A stretch of 64,000 nt of DNA from an uncultured Saprospiraceae bacterium (GCA_937941765.1 CALDGQ010000049.1:32106-96105), one strand, 5' to 3'; shown: positions 19,978 to 28,591, numbered from the stretch's first letter. Numbers and translations are program-made. The notes: generated from the sequence alone by a model not told the origin.

Positions 19978-20207
19978 TTAACCCAATCCTTCCGAATTTT
20001 CATAAAAATTCTCCCTCCTTTCCCTTTAAAAAAGCTTTAAAAAAGGAAAGGAACCTAACGTGAACTTGTTTCGTGGAACGTTGATTTCGAAATGAACTAG
20101 TTATTCATTTGCTAAGAATATGAAAAGAATTCACGTTTTTTTTTCACGTTTGACTCGCGTATGGCATCCTTCCTTTTTTAAAGGGAAGGACCGAGGATGG
20201 GTTAATC
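19978..20207. repeat. Intergenic inverted repeat with TTAACCCA-type ends
   Basis: The gap between DinB and the M23 gene (19918-20230) is filled by a repeat. Its left end reads TTTTAACCCAATCCTTCCG (from 19977) and later CCCTTTAAAAAAG. The right end carries the same words reversed (CTTTTTTAAAGGGAAG at about 20172, GGATGGGTTAA at about 20195-20205). The middle includes AACTTGTTTCGTGG and TTTGACTCGCGT, words also present near 51646-51820. It resembles a small non-coding mobile or palindromic element with 230-bp spacing between ends. No ORF inside is credible. Confidence 0.6.
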
Positions 20208-20230
20208 TACAAAGGGCGACAAAAAATAAT

Positions 20231-21610
20231 CTAAGGATTAGAAACAGGATCAACTCCAGTCATACTCTTATCCACAACACTAGAATCCTTGCTAATTTCC
20301 ATCGCCTCAATCTTAGGTTCAATTGGTTTCACAACTTCAATAGCACTTAGGCGAGCTACCATATCATCTCTGATTATATTGAATCTTGGCAAATCAGATT
20401 TTGGCATTGGTTCAGCAGGAGGAAAGTTTAAGCGACGGTGATTGATTTGTCTGCCATTTTTCCAAAATCTAAAACAAACATGGGGTCCAGTTGCCAATCC
20501 AGTCGAACCGACATAACCAATTGTTTGACCTTGCTTGACGTGCACACCTGAACGAATTCCTTTTGCAAATCCATTCATATGTAAGTATTGTGTTTGATAA
20601 GTTTTATTGTGTTTGATCTTAACGTACTTACCATTATTTCTTTTGTAGGTAGCGTGTGTGATAACCCCATCGCCAACAGCATAGATAGGTGTACCTCTAG
20701 GTGCTGCGTAATCGGTACCTAGATGCGCTTTTGTTCTTTTTAGGACTGGATGAAAACGACGTAAATTATATCCAGAAGAGATACGTGAATATTTAACAGG
20801 AGATTTCAAAAACTGTTTTTTCATTGTATTTCCACCTTCATCGTAGTACCCACTATGTCGATCATTTTCAAAATGAATGCCGTAAAATTCGGTATCTCTA
20901 TTTTTATAATGAGCAGCTAATACTTGCCCAACACCAACAGCTTCTCCATCAATAAATTGTTCTTCATAAATCAATTTAAATTCATCACCTTTTAATGCAT
21001 GGTGGAAATCAATCGACCAACCAAAAACGTCTTCCATTTTCGAAATCAATTCACTAGACAATCCATCAGCAGCCATTGCATTCCAAAGAGAAGATTCAAT
21101 GATGCCTGATTTGTCGCGAACTCTAGTTTCAATCGGTCTTTCGGTCACTGTAATGTCCAATGAATCTTTTAAATCATAGACGACATATCGAAATGGATTG
21201 GGTTCGTAAATGAAGTGATCGGCTGAAGTAGTGGTGTCTTTGTTTAAAACAAGAAATTTCTTGCCAGCACGTAATTGTTTGACATCAAAAACATCTTTTG
21301 ATTTGCGTGCAATTTTATCAATCGTCACATAATCTACTTTATGTTTTAAGAGAATGGTAGACAAAAATTCATTGTCCTCAATTTCATCTTTCACCACATT
21401 AAAGGTGTCTAATGCAAAACCGTACTTGATATTAGGAACCGGTATATTGAACATACCCAATTGAGCATGCGCCTGATTAGTAGACTTGTTTATTGATAAG
21501 TTTCCGCTTGAATTCGTTGAAAAATTCGCAGCACAAAGACCAAATGAAATGGCCGCTACGATAATGAACAAAATCCTTTGTGCTTCTTTATTGGTTAGAT
21601 GTGCAATCAC
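20231..21610 (-). CDS. M23-family metallopeptidase (LytM-like), probable cell-wall endopeptidase
   Basis: The 459-residue protein has an N-terminal hydrophobic segment (about 13-28) acting as signal or anchor. A periplasmic region of about 260 residues precedes the LytM domain (about 285-395). Zinc ligands are His296 and Asp300 in HLGTDY; YLHMNGF supplies His344; GPHVCFRF supplies the catalytic His377. The third zinc ligand, normally the second His of H-x-H, is Cys379. Cys can bind zinc, so the enzyme may be active, but this is a departure from standard LytM enzymes. It should cut peptide cross-links in peptidoglycan or regulate such cutting. A good Bacteroidota promoter lies at 21651-21682. 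Confidence 0.88.
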   Translation of the reverse strand: MIAHLTNKEAQRILFIIVAAISFGLCAANFSTNSSGNLSINKSTNQAHAQLGMFNIPVPNIKYGFALDTFNVVKDEIEDNEFLSTILLKHKVDYVTIDKIARKSKDVFDVKQLRAGKKFLVLNKDTTTSADHFIYEPNPFRYVVYDLKDSLDITVTERPIETRVRDKSGIIESSLWNAMAADGLSSELISKMEDVFGWSIDFHHALKGDEFKLIYEEQFIDGEAVGVGQVLAAHYKNRDTEFYGIHFENDRHSGYYDEGGNTMKKQFLKSPVKYSRISSGYNLRRFHPVLKRTKAHLGTDYAAPRGTPIYAVGDGVITHATYKRNNGKYVKIKHNKTYQTQYLHMNGFAKGIRSGVHVKQGQTIGYVGSTGLATGPHVCFRFWKNGRQINHRRLNFPPAEPMPKSDLPRFNIIRDDMVARLSAIEVVKPIEPKIEAMEISKDSSVVDKSMTGVDPVSNP

Positions 21611-21650
21611 TGTTTAGTTTCTTTTCCGCAAAATCGGTCTGAGATAAACC

Positions 21651-21682
21651 CAAATATAGACTTCTTAAGCAGAATCAACAAA
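21651..21682 (-). promoter_or_regulatory. Bacteroidota-type -33/-7 promoter of the M23 peptidase gene
   Basis: On the minus strand TTTG (21682-21679), 20 bases, then TATATTTG (21658-21651). This matches the TTTG-N19-21-TAnnTTTG consensus recognised by the primary sigma factor of the phylum. The ATG is 41 bases further on, giving a short leader. Confidence 0.7.
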
Positions 21683-21742
21683 ACTTGAAACGTTAATAAT
21701 CAAAACTTTAAGGATAAAATTCTTGATTATGTGTGAATACCC

Positions 21743-23704
21743 TTATTTCCTTAATATAATATCGACTCGACGAGATTGTTTTTGCTCAATATCACTATTT
21801 CCATTGTTGATACTTCCTTTTCCTTCATGTCTAATGATTTTGCCACTGCTCACACCTGATTGCTTCAAATAATTCGCAATAACACCTGCTCTTTTTTCAG
21901 AAAGCTTTACATTATAGTCTACACTTCCTTGACTGTCTGCGTACCCTACAATTTCGATATTCCAATCTTTTTCAATAGACAATAAACTGGTCAAAGCTTT
22001 GAGTTCATTGACTGTCTTTTCAGTTAAATCATCGGAGTCATGGTTAAAGAAAAATTGTATTCTCTTTTCCGTAACCTCACCGCCTCCTTTTGAAGCAAAT
22101 TGTGCTTTTGCAGTTGGCACTAAATCAACAAAAAATTCTTCAGTGGTTCCAGGATTACTTGAAGTGAAATGCGCATTGATATAATATTCGAATCCCGGTT
22201 CTTCCACTTGGAACGAAACGGCTTTAGATGATGGTACGCACATGAAGAATTTTCCTTCTTCATCCGGCCAAATCATCATCGGATCATTTCCTTTTACACT
22301 TACTCTAACAATCGTTGGAATCGGTAAAGTAGAATATTTGTCTCTTACAGTTACTTCCAAGAATCCAGTTTTATCTGGTTGCGCAGCGTAGGGAAGTGTT
22401 GCTTTATAAATATCCATTCCACCTTCTCCTTCCAGCCTTGCAGAGGATACATAAGCAGTTTTATTATCAGGATCAATAAATATTCCTAATTCTTTTGCAG
22501 GTGAATTGATTGGATATCCTAAGTTTTTTGGAAGTGTCCAAATTCCCAAATAATTTTTAGTATAAAAAATATCTCCTTCACCTTGTCCAGGATGTCCATT
22601 AGAAGTAAAAAACAACGTAGTTCCGTCTACAGCAATATAAGGTGCCTCTTCATCTCCAGGTGTATTCACATGTGCACCCATGTTTACGGGCAAACTCCAT
22701 TCTCCATTTTTATCAATTTGACTGACCCAAATATCTGCACCACCAAATCCTCCTTCACGTGTACTTGCAAAATATAAGTACTGACCATCGCAACTGATAG
22801 ATGGTTGAGAATCCCATCTTCTACTATTTAGTTTTCCTTCTGCATTTACAAAAGTCTCGATCTTTCCATCTTCGATTTTAGCATTGTAAATATCACACCC
22901 ACCATATGAATCTTCTCTTTTGCAAATTGCGCAGAATATTTCATCACCACGAGGACTGATTTTAGCCATTCCCTCATTTAGTGGAGAATTGATTCTTCCC
23001 ATTGGAGAGACGTGATTGAATTTCCCATCATTGATATCTGCGGAAAAAATGTTTTCATCAAGATATTTTTTCTTTCTCGTGAAAATAAATTGATCTCCTG
23101 CGGTAGAAATCGCTGGTAAATATTCATCATGAATGGTATTCACTTGCTTGCTAACAGGTGCTACTTTGTCATAGCTAGCCAAATCACCTAGGCTTTCTAT
23201 AAACTTAATATTTTCAAATTTTTCTGCCAACCGAGATTTGTAATCAATTTCCATGCTTGCCTCCTTTCCTGAATTGACATAAGTTTCACCTTCCATTTCA
23301 CTAAATCTTTGAAAATAATAATTGGCCAATTCCATATCATACAATTTCAAATAGGAATCACCACATTCAAAAAATGCAGCACGTGATATTTTTTGATCTA
23401 ATTCGAATGAAGTTTCTAACAATTCAGCTGCTTCTTTATAATATCCTAAATCGTAAAACAATTTTCCTTTAACACGCCAAGCTACTGCAAAATCATTTTT
23501 AGTTTTAATCGTGTGATCGAGTTGTTTAATTGCTTTTTCTAATTCTCCTTGATTGATTAATTTTTGAGCATGACGTAGAGATTCTGTTGCATCGGCAGTG
23601 CCAATTACATCAGTAGTTTGAGCAGTTATCGTAAAACAGCTAACACAAAGCAAAGTGCAGACAAATAATTTGCAAATAGCTTTCATATAAATCGATGTCT
23701 TCAT
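21743..23704 (-). CDS. TPR / PD40 propeller / CRD / OmpA protein with PorE-like architecture
   Basis: The 653-residue exported protein shows, in order: a signal peptide (about 1-28; a Cys in CVSCF makes a lipoprotein possible, but the lipobox is not canonical), TPR helices (about 38-141), PD40/WD40-like beta-propeller blades (about 208-425, with GMAKISPRGDEIFCAI, QPSISCDGQYLYFAS, EAPYIAVDGTTLFFTS), a carboxypeptidase regulatory-like domain (about 440-538) and an OmpA peptidoglycan-binding domain (about 555-653, NVKLSEKRAGVIANYL, RRVDI). This is the domain order of PorE, the T9SS accessory protein of Porphyromonas. Bacteroidota also have many other OmpA/PD40 proteins, so a T9SS role is an inference. 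It probably ties an outer-membrane complex to peptidoglycan. Confidence 0.82.
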   Translation of the reverse strand: MKTSIYMKAICKLFVCTLLCVSCFTITAQTTDVIGTADATESLRHAQKLINQGELEKAIKQLDHTIKTKNDFAVAWRVKGKLFYDLGYYKEAAELLETSFELDQKISRAAFFECGDSYLKLYDMELANYYFQRFSEMEGETYVNSGKEASMEIDYKSRLAEKFENIKFIESLGDLASYDKVAPVSKQVNTIHDEYLPAISTAGDQFIFTRKKKYLDENIFSADINDGKFNHVSPMGRINSPLNEGMAKISPRGDEIFCAICKREDSYGGCDIYNAKIEDGKIETFVNAEGKLNSRRWDSQPSISCDGQYLYFASTREGGFGGADIWVSQIDKNGEWSLPVNMGAHVNTPGDEEAPYIAVDGTTLFFTSNGHPGQGEGDIFYTKNYLGIWTLPKNLGYPINSPAKELGIFIDPDNKTAYVSSARLEGEGGMDIYKATLPYAAQPDKTGFLEVTVRDKYSTLPIPTIVRVSVKGNDPMMIWPDEEGKFFMCVPSSKAVSFQVEEPGFEYYINAHFTSSNPGTTEEFFVDLVPTAKAQFASKGGGEVTEKRIQFFFNHDSDDLTEKTVNELKALTSLLSIEKDWNIEIVGYADSQGSVDYNVKLSEKRAGVIANYLKQSGVSSGKIIRHEGKGSINNGNSDIEQKQSRRVDIILRK

Positions 23705-24109
23705 TTTCCTTAATTTCTTTTTCTTCTAAAATGTACATTTAGCCTACTTACTGAATTGTTAGATTGCAACGCAACAGTACCAATTCAATACTTGATGAAT
23801 TTAATGACGATTCGCAATTGAACCACGTTTGAGGAGGTTTGTTTTCTCAACTTCTTTATTCAGGAGGGAAGTAATGGCTTCTCTCATATGTACTTTTTTT
23901 GTACTACATTATGTACGCAAAATGAGGTAGAAAGTTCAGCCCGTTACCTAATCAATTTGCCTATAAATTCTCAATAAATCCAACTTTTAAATAGGATTCA
24001 TGTATTAAAATGAAAAATGATTGATGCTCAATATGCTATATATGTTTTGGTTGCTTCAAGCGTCCTAGACAGCTGCACGGGACCGCCTGAGAGGCTATGT
24101 TTTATTTTC
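23705..24109. other. Intergenic region with no recognised feature
   Basis: About 400 bases between two minus-strand genes. It must hold the promoter of the OmpA-type gene and the end of the DUF4230 transcript. I saw no clear promoter pair, strong hairpin, RNA gene or repeat. An ATG after AGGAGGGAAGTA near 23870 opens only 18 codons. Confidence 0.4.
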
Positions 24110-25387
24110 TTAATTAGAAATTAAATCCATTTCAGCATCTCCTTTTTCAATATTAAAATCGTCTGCTAGTATACCACCGACATTTTTATATTTTACTTTC
24201 AATGTATATTCTGGTCCAATAGATTGAAGCAAAGGATCAAAAACAACATGCATTACTTCTTCAGCCTGTGCTTTTGCTCTATCCATCACATCATCATCAA
24301 GCGCATCTCTTCTAAATTCTTGGCGAAGGACATTGAAATTTTTGTTTAAATCAAATTCCTTTACCTCTCTCAACCAGCCAATATCAAGTTTATCAATTTT
24401 AGGATAAACTTCATGCGACAAAATCTTAGGTTCAGGCAGCGTGACGATGACGGTTTTATTTTTCCCATTGGAATCAACTTTGAAATACTCATCCAATTTG
24501 AAACCAACTTTCAACACACTAATTGCGGATACTTCTAAATCGGTTGTTGAAACAGAATAACCCCAAACTTTTGTTTGCAATTTTTTATTTAATCCTTTTT
24601 GATCTCGTACTTCTAATGTTGCCAACTCTGCAACTACTTTTTCTATACGTTCTTCCATCAATCCTTTTGATTGACTGAAATCGATAATGGAAGCTTTTTC
24701 TTCCAATCTTTTGATAGTTGGTTTCAAACCTTCGTTGAGCGCAATTCCACATGGTGTATCAATTTTACTTCCTTTAGCTAAAAAAGTCCCATTGGTTTGT
24801 TCCAAAGTGGATAGCAAAACAGAATTGACCAAAAAGCAAGCATATCGAGAAGCTACTTCATTGAATGCATCTACAGAACTTGTAGCTTCGTTGTTATACC
24901 AAGTTTGATTGACGGTATCCGATGTATCTTTCAGTGCGATATAATCTTTGTAGTATAATTTTGCCAAATAAGCGTGATGGTCTTTATATTTTTCACGAGT
25001 TTTAGCAGAATATTCTTCTCCAATATCCATCCGATAAGCAACATGATCTAATAAAGAAGTATTGAATTGAAATACCAATGAATTGAATTCTCTTTTGTAT
25101 CGATGAGGGTTCGAAAGAATGGCAATTGTATTTTCATCATCTAATTCAAAATCAAAATCCTTCGGTATGTAGGTGATTTCCATTTCCTGCGGTGTAGTCG
25201 TGTAAGTCGGATCCATCGCATTGGTGATCGTCTTAAATGGTTTATCCGTATTGAGATATTTATAAACTGCCAATCCTGCAAAAGAAATTAACGTCATAAA
25301 TAAGACCATTCGCCCGAGTCCAAAACTAGAGCTACCTCTTCCACGTGAATCTTGTGGCTGGTCATCAAATTCATTTTTTCTTGCCAT
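24110..25387 (-). CDS. Membrane-anchored protein, probable DUF4230
   Basis: The 425-residue protein starts with a polar N-terminus, then one membrane segment (about 26-45, MVLFMTLISFAGLAVYKYL), leaving the rest outside the inner membrane. The C-terminal half resembles DUF4230: WGYSVSTTDLEVSAISVLKV, then VIVTLPEPKILSHEVYPKID and GWLREV. A helix rich in Ala/Glu (MDRAKAQAEEVMHVVFDPLLQ) follows. The N-terminal 200 residues (with Tyr/Lys-rich stretches, AYLAKLYYKDYIAL) are not recognised. DUF4230 proteins are widespread and of unknown function. A candidate -7 box (TATCTTTG on the minus strand, 25511-25504) lies 117 bases upstream. Confidence 0.65.
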   Translation of the reverse strand: MARKNEFDDQPQDSRGRGSSSFGLGRMVLFMTLISFAGLAVYKYLNTDKPFKTITNAMDPTYTTTPQEMEITYIPKDFDFELDDENTIAILSNPHRYKREFNSLVFQFNTSLLDHVAYRMDIGEEYSAKTREKYKDHHAYLAKLYYKDYIALKDTSDTVNQTWYNNEATSSVDAFNEVASRYACFLVNSVLLSTLEQTNGTFLAKGSKIDTPCGIALNEGLKPTIKRLEEKASIIDFSQSKGLMEERIEKVVAELATLEVRDQKGLNKKLQTKVWGYSVSTTDLEVSAISVLKVGFKLDEYFKVDSNGKNKTVIVTLPEPKILSHEVYPKIDKLDIGWLREVKEFDLNKNFNVLRQEFRRDALDDDVMDRAKAQAEEVMHVVFDPLLQSIGPEYTLKVKYKNVGGILADDFNIEKGDAEMDLISN

Positions 25388-25616
25388 TGCTAAATTAAGG
25401 TTGAGATATATTCAATTAAATAATAAGGTTTAGGGATACCATTGAGACTGTTCTGACGTATTAGTGTCACTTATAATATGTAATGCGAAGATAGGGCATT
25501 TTGCAAAGATATCCGTGTCAATAAGAGCAAAATATACATGTAACTTATTGATTATGTTAAACTCATCTACAAACGTTATATACGAATTACTTATTATATG
25601 TCACCCTTTTAACATT

Positions 25617-25718
25617 ATGAAAGCTTATCTAAAGCAGCGCAAAAGTCAACAACCACGTTTTGTTACTGAAGACCGATTTAAGAAGATAAACGGAGTTCCC
25701 AAACTCCTAAAGAAATAG
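25617..25718 (+). CDS. Candidate 33-residue basic small protein
   Basis: ATG 25617 to TAG 25718 encodes 33 residues, about a third Lys or Arg, ending NGVPKLLKK. The frame is open further upstream to 25464, but the peptide there has no coding character, and the ATG gives a compact product. A strong terminator begins 19 bases after the stop, so a short transcript ending here is well supported. Whether the peptide is made is less sure; the transcript could be a small RNA. The product is not recognised. The size and basic character would suit a ribosome- or nucleic-acid-binding peptide (guess). Confidence 0.4.
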   Translation: MKAYLKQRKSQQPRFVTEDRFKKINGVPKLLKK

Positions 25719-25737
25719 TTAGTTTTCTGTGATGATA

Positions 25738-25772
25738 AGTCGTACCGTTTTAGTTAGCGGTGCGGCTTTTTT
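25738..25772 (+). terminator. Rho-independent terminator after the small gene
   Basis: AGTCGTACCG (25738-25747) pairs with CGGTGCGGCT (25758-25767) over 10 bp with two G-T pairs, followed by a T-run. It is GC-rich against an AT-rich background. No other plus-strand gene is upstream, so it belongs to the 25617 transcript. Confidence 0.8.
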
Positions 25773-25790
25773 ATATTCCATAATAATCTA

Positions 25791-26101
25791 ATTTATCCTT
25801 GAACGGGCTTCCTGAAAATAATTATTGAACACAGTTTTTAATTTTGAATAATCTATCTATTAATCGAGCGCCCTTTTAAGGATTTTTAATAGCAATTTAT
25901 CCTTGAAAGGGCTTCCTAAAAATAGTTATTGAACACAGGTTTAAATTTTGAATAATCTATCTATTAATCGAGCGCCCGTTCAAGGATTATAGTCGCAATT
26001 TATCCTTGAACGGGCTTCTTGAAAATTATTATTGAACAAAGGTTTTAATTTTGAATAATTTATCTATTAATCGAGCGCCCTTTGAAGGATTATTAATCGC
26101 A
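25791..26101. repeat. Three tandem repeats of 103-104 bp forming covarying hairpins
   Basis: Units start at 25791, 25895 and 25998. Each begins ATTTATCCTTGAA[C/A]GGGC and ends near GAGCGCCC...AAGGATT. Across unit boundaries the end of one unit pairs with the start of the next: 25870-25883 with 25899-25912 (14 positions, one G-T), and 25974-25987 with 26002-26015 (14 perfect). One base pair changes from T-A to G-C between the two hairpins, so pairing is preserved. No T-run follows, so they are not ordinary terminators. The region is upstream of folP. There are no spacers and no CRISPR genes. Confidence 0.85.
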
Positions 26102-26137
26102 AAAAAATATATTAAAAACCACCAGCAAAATCGACAA

Positions 26138-26228
26138 CCTTAAAAGGGCGAAGTAATAATAATTGAAAATTGATTCCGAATCAAACAAACTTATTCTTAT
26201 TGAAAAAGAGGAAGCCCTTTCAAGGATT
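26138..26228. repeat. Diverged relic of the 104-bp repeat family
   Basis: CCTTAAAAGGGCGAAG (from 26138) and GAAGCCCTTTCAAGGATT (about 26211-26228) repeat the arm words of the tandem array in the gap just before folP. They may be worn copies or one larger hairpin. They lie within the untranslated leader or promoter region of folP. Confidence 0.55.
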
Positions 26229-26281
26229 AGAACAAAAAATCAATACCTTCACATCTAATTAGACAAACACAGAAAACACAG

Positions 26282-27130
26282 ATGTTCTATCAACAAAAAA
26301 CATTGAATTGTAAAGGAAAATTAATTTCTATAGAAACTCCTTTGGTGATGGGGATTCTAAATGTAACACCAGATTCATTTTTTGACGGTGGCAAATATCA
26401 AAATGAAAAAGCGATTCTAAAAAGAGCAGAACAAATATTGAAAGAAGGTGGTAATATTATCGATGTAGGTGGAATGTCAAGTCGTCCAAGAGCAGAAATA
26501 ATTGATGTCGATGAAGAATTAAAAAGAGTCATTCCAGTAATTGAAAAGATCAGTTCAACCTTTCCAGAAGCAATTATTTCAATAGATACGATACAAAGTG
26601 AAGTTGCTAACAAAGCATGTGCAGCAGGAGCGAGGATGATCAATGATATCTCAGGTGGAACTATTGATAATGCAATATTTGAGGCAGCTATTCAAAATAA
26701 AGTACCTTATATTTTAATGCATATCCAAGGCACTCCGGCAACCATGCAAAATAATCCTGAATATGAAAACGTAGTGTTGGAAATTTTGGATTATTTTATT
26801 GCTAAGATTGGCCAATTGAGGCAAAAAGAAATGATTGATATCATCATTGATCCTGGATTCGGTTTTGGTAAATCTGTAGAACATAATTATCAAATACTGA
26901 ATAAATTACATATATTTAAGATGTTGGAAGTACCAATAATGGTAGGACTATCGAGAAAATCTATGATTTATAAAGTACTAGCGTCAGATGCGAAAAATGC
27001 ACTTAATGGAACCACTGCCTTACATATGATTGCATTGCAGGAAGGAGCCAGACTACTTCGTGTACATGATGTGAAAGAAGCTGTGGAAACTGTTAAGTTA
27101 TGGAATCAAATTGATCAATTAAAGGACTAA
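26282..27130 (+). CDS. folP: Dihydropteroate synthase
   Basis: The 282-residue enzyme joins p-aminobenzoate to dihydropterin diphosphate in folate synthesis in the cytoplasm. Signatures are MGILNVTPDSFFDGG (about 22-36), IIDVGGMSSRP (about 59-69, where most family members have G-G-E-S-T-R-P), ISIDT, NDISGG, DPGFGFGK and GLSRKSMI. ATG 26282 fits the usual N-terminus. The start lies directly after the repeat array, which will therefore be in or near its leader. The next gene begins 2 bases after the stop, suggesting translational coupling. Confidence 0.96.
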   Translation: MFYQQKTLNCKGKLISIETPLVMGILNVTPDSFFDGGKYQNEKAILKRAEQILKEGGNIIDVGGMSSRPRAEIIDVDEELKRVIPVIEKISSTFPEAIISIDTIQSEVANKACAAGARMINDISGGTIDNAIFEAAIQNKVPYILMHIQGTPATMQNNPEYENVVLEILDYFIAKIGQLRQKEMIDIIIDPGFGFGKSVEHNYQILNKLHIFKMLEVPIMVGLSRKSMIYKVLASDAKNALNGTTALHMIALQEGARLLRVHDVKEAVETVKLWNQIDQLKD

Positions 27131-27132
27131 TC

Positions 27133-28566
27133 TTGTATCATCTCTCCGAATCACAAATAAAAAAAGTAGCGATCAGGTTCTTAAAGAGCTTTTATAAAGA
27201 TCGACCTCGTCAAGGGAATACCATTGCTGGTTTTGATTTGGAGGCAGCAGGGAATGTCATCATTGATGGTCACCTTTCTTTTGTGAAAGATGATGGGCAA
27301 GAATTTCTCGCTACTTTCGAAGCTACTTCAATTGACAAAGAAGAAGAGGTGGTTTACCGACTTCAAAAAAGCAAATTGATTTTGGAATCATTTGCCATTT
27401 CATCGGCTATTATTTTATTCGGTTTGGCGATTGCACTGGCATATCGGGATTATCAAATTACTTTTCGGAATTTAGAATATACACTAATTTATATTGTAAG
27501 CGCGTTGTTCGGTATGGGTCTGCTGGCTGCATTGCTGATTAATAGAGCGCACAGGTTTCGATATATTTATGCAATTGAACAATTCAAAAGGTATCATGCA
27601 GATGAACAATGGATTGTAATTACAGATGATGTTTTTGACTCACCGCAGAATAAATATTTATTAGAATTAAAAAAACAATGTATTAAAAATGGGTTTGGTC
27701 TCTTTACGATTAATCAAAAACTGGAAGGGCAATTAATGATTACGCCTTCTCGAAATGAACTTTTTGACAATAAGCGTAAAGGATTGAGTCGTTTTGAGAG
27801 TGGTATGTTTAATAAATTGAAAGTAAATAAAGTAGCTTCATTTTTCAGCTCCTTCAAAAATTTATTACAGAGAAAATCTAAAAACAATACTTCTACAAAA
27901 CGATTTATCAATTATAATTATTGGCCAGCTTTGACATCATTTTTAAGTGTAGTGGCTATAGGAAGTATCTTTTATTTCCAACTTCGAGATACTTCAAAAG
28001 TATTTGTAAAAGACGAGTTAGGATATCGAACTAGTTTGTCAAAAGCAAAGAAAACGAAGGAAGCACAAAACTATCTGATTGATACCTTAGCAATGAATCG
28101 TTACCCATTTTCGGCAGGAATTCAAGGAGCACTTTCTGAATTGGAATTTTTGGAGGATACAGAGTTGCCATTTAGAAAAATTAATCATGAAGTCATTCAA
28201 ACTTTTCCAGTTAATAGCGAAGATGATGTCAAATTTTTAATTTCAGTAAAAAACGGATCTTACTATACATACGATTGCGAACGGCTCTTTCATTTTAAAG
28301 GAACCAACTATTTACTACAAGACAACGTTTTTAAAATGTGGTCAAATGCTTTTAATAGAATTCGTTTTTTAAAAGAAAAAGGGATTTTCGCACACGCGAT
28401 TCAGACCAGTTGTTTTGAAAATAACCAACCAGAGTACATTGTGTTTTATGAAATTATTTTTGATCAAAAAGGAGAGGCAGAAGCCGCTTTTCCCGAATAT
28501 CTTAGTGAGTTGGAATCTGCAGAAATTGTTACTGCCAATGCGAAAATTAGAGAATTACAGTTTTAG
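27133..28566 (+). CDS. Membrane protein of unknown function, coupled to folP
   Basis: The frame starts with TTG 27133, 2 bases after the folP stop. No in-frame ATG lies between, so a TTG start with coupling from folP is the best reading (477 residues). Segments at about 86-105, 118-137 and 262-284 are membrane-spanning. The N-terminal 80 residues and the loop between the second and third segments (with DEQWIVITDDVFDSPQNKYL, a restriction-like or nucleotide-fold feel) would be cytoplasmic. The C-terminal 190 residues lie on the other side of the membrane. I do not recognise the family. In many Bacteroidota folP is followed by a diadenylate cyclase gene; this is not one. Confidence 0.75.
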   Translation: MYHLSESQIKKVAIRFLKSFYKDRPRQGNTIAGFDLEAAGNVIIDGHLSFVKDDGQEFLATFEATSIDKEEEVVYRLQKSKLILESFAISSAIILFGLAIALAYRDYQITFRNLEYTLIYIVSALFGMGLLAALLINRAHRFRYIYAIEQFKRYHADEQWIVITDDVFDSPQNKYLLELKKQCIKNGFGLFTINQKLEGQLMITPSRNELFDNKRKGLSRFESGMFNKLKVNKVASFFSSFKNLLQRKSKNNTSTKRFINYNYWPALTSFLSVVAIGSIFYFQLRDTSKVFVKDELGYRTSLSKAKKTKEAQNYLIDTLAMNRYPFSAGIQGALSELEFLEDTELPFRKINHEVIQTFPVNSEDDVKFLISVKNGSYYTYDCERLFHFKGTNYLLQDNVFKMWSNAFNRIRFLKEKGIFAHAIQTSCFENNQPEYIVFYEIIFDQKGEAEAAFPEYLSELESAEIVTANAKIRELQF

Positions 28567-28591
28567 AGAATTTTTGATTTTAAGATGTATG

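Noticed and set aside
23860..23935. 18-codon ORF after an AGGAGGG ribosome-site-like sequence
   Set aside because: Too short, no conservation visible, and Bacteroidota rarely depend on such sites.
25464..25616. Longer N-terminus for the 33-residue small protein
   Set aside because: The extra 51 codons have Ile/Cys-rich random-looking composition; the internal ATG gives a tighter product before the terminator.
25791..26101. CRISPR array
   Set aside because: Units are 104 bp and abut with no spacers between short repeats, and no cas gene is in the window.
25791..26228. Integron attC sites
   Set aside because: There is no integrase and no cassettes between the palindromes, and the GTTRRRY/RYYYAAC core is not present in the right places.
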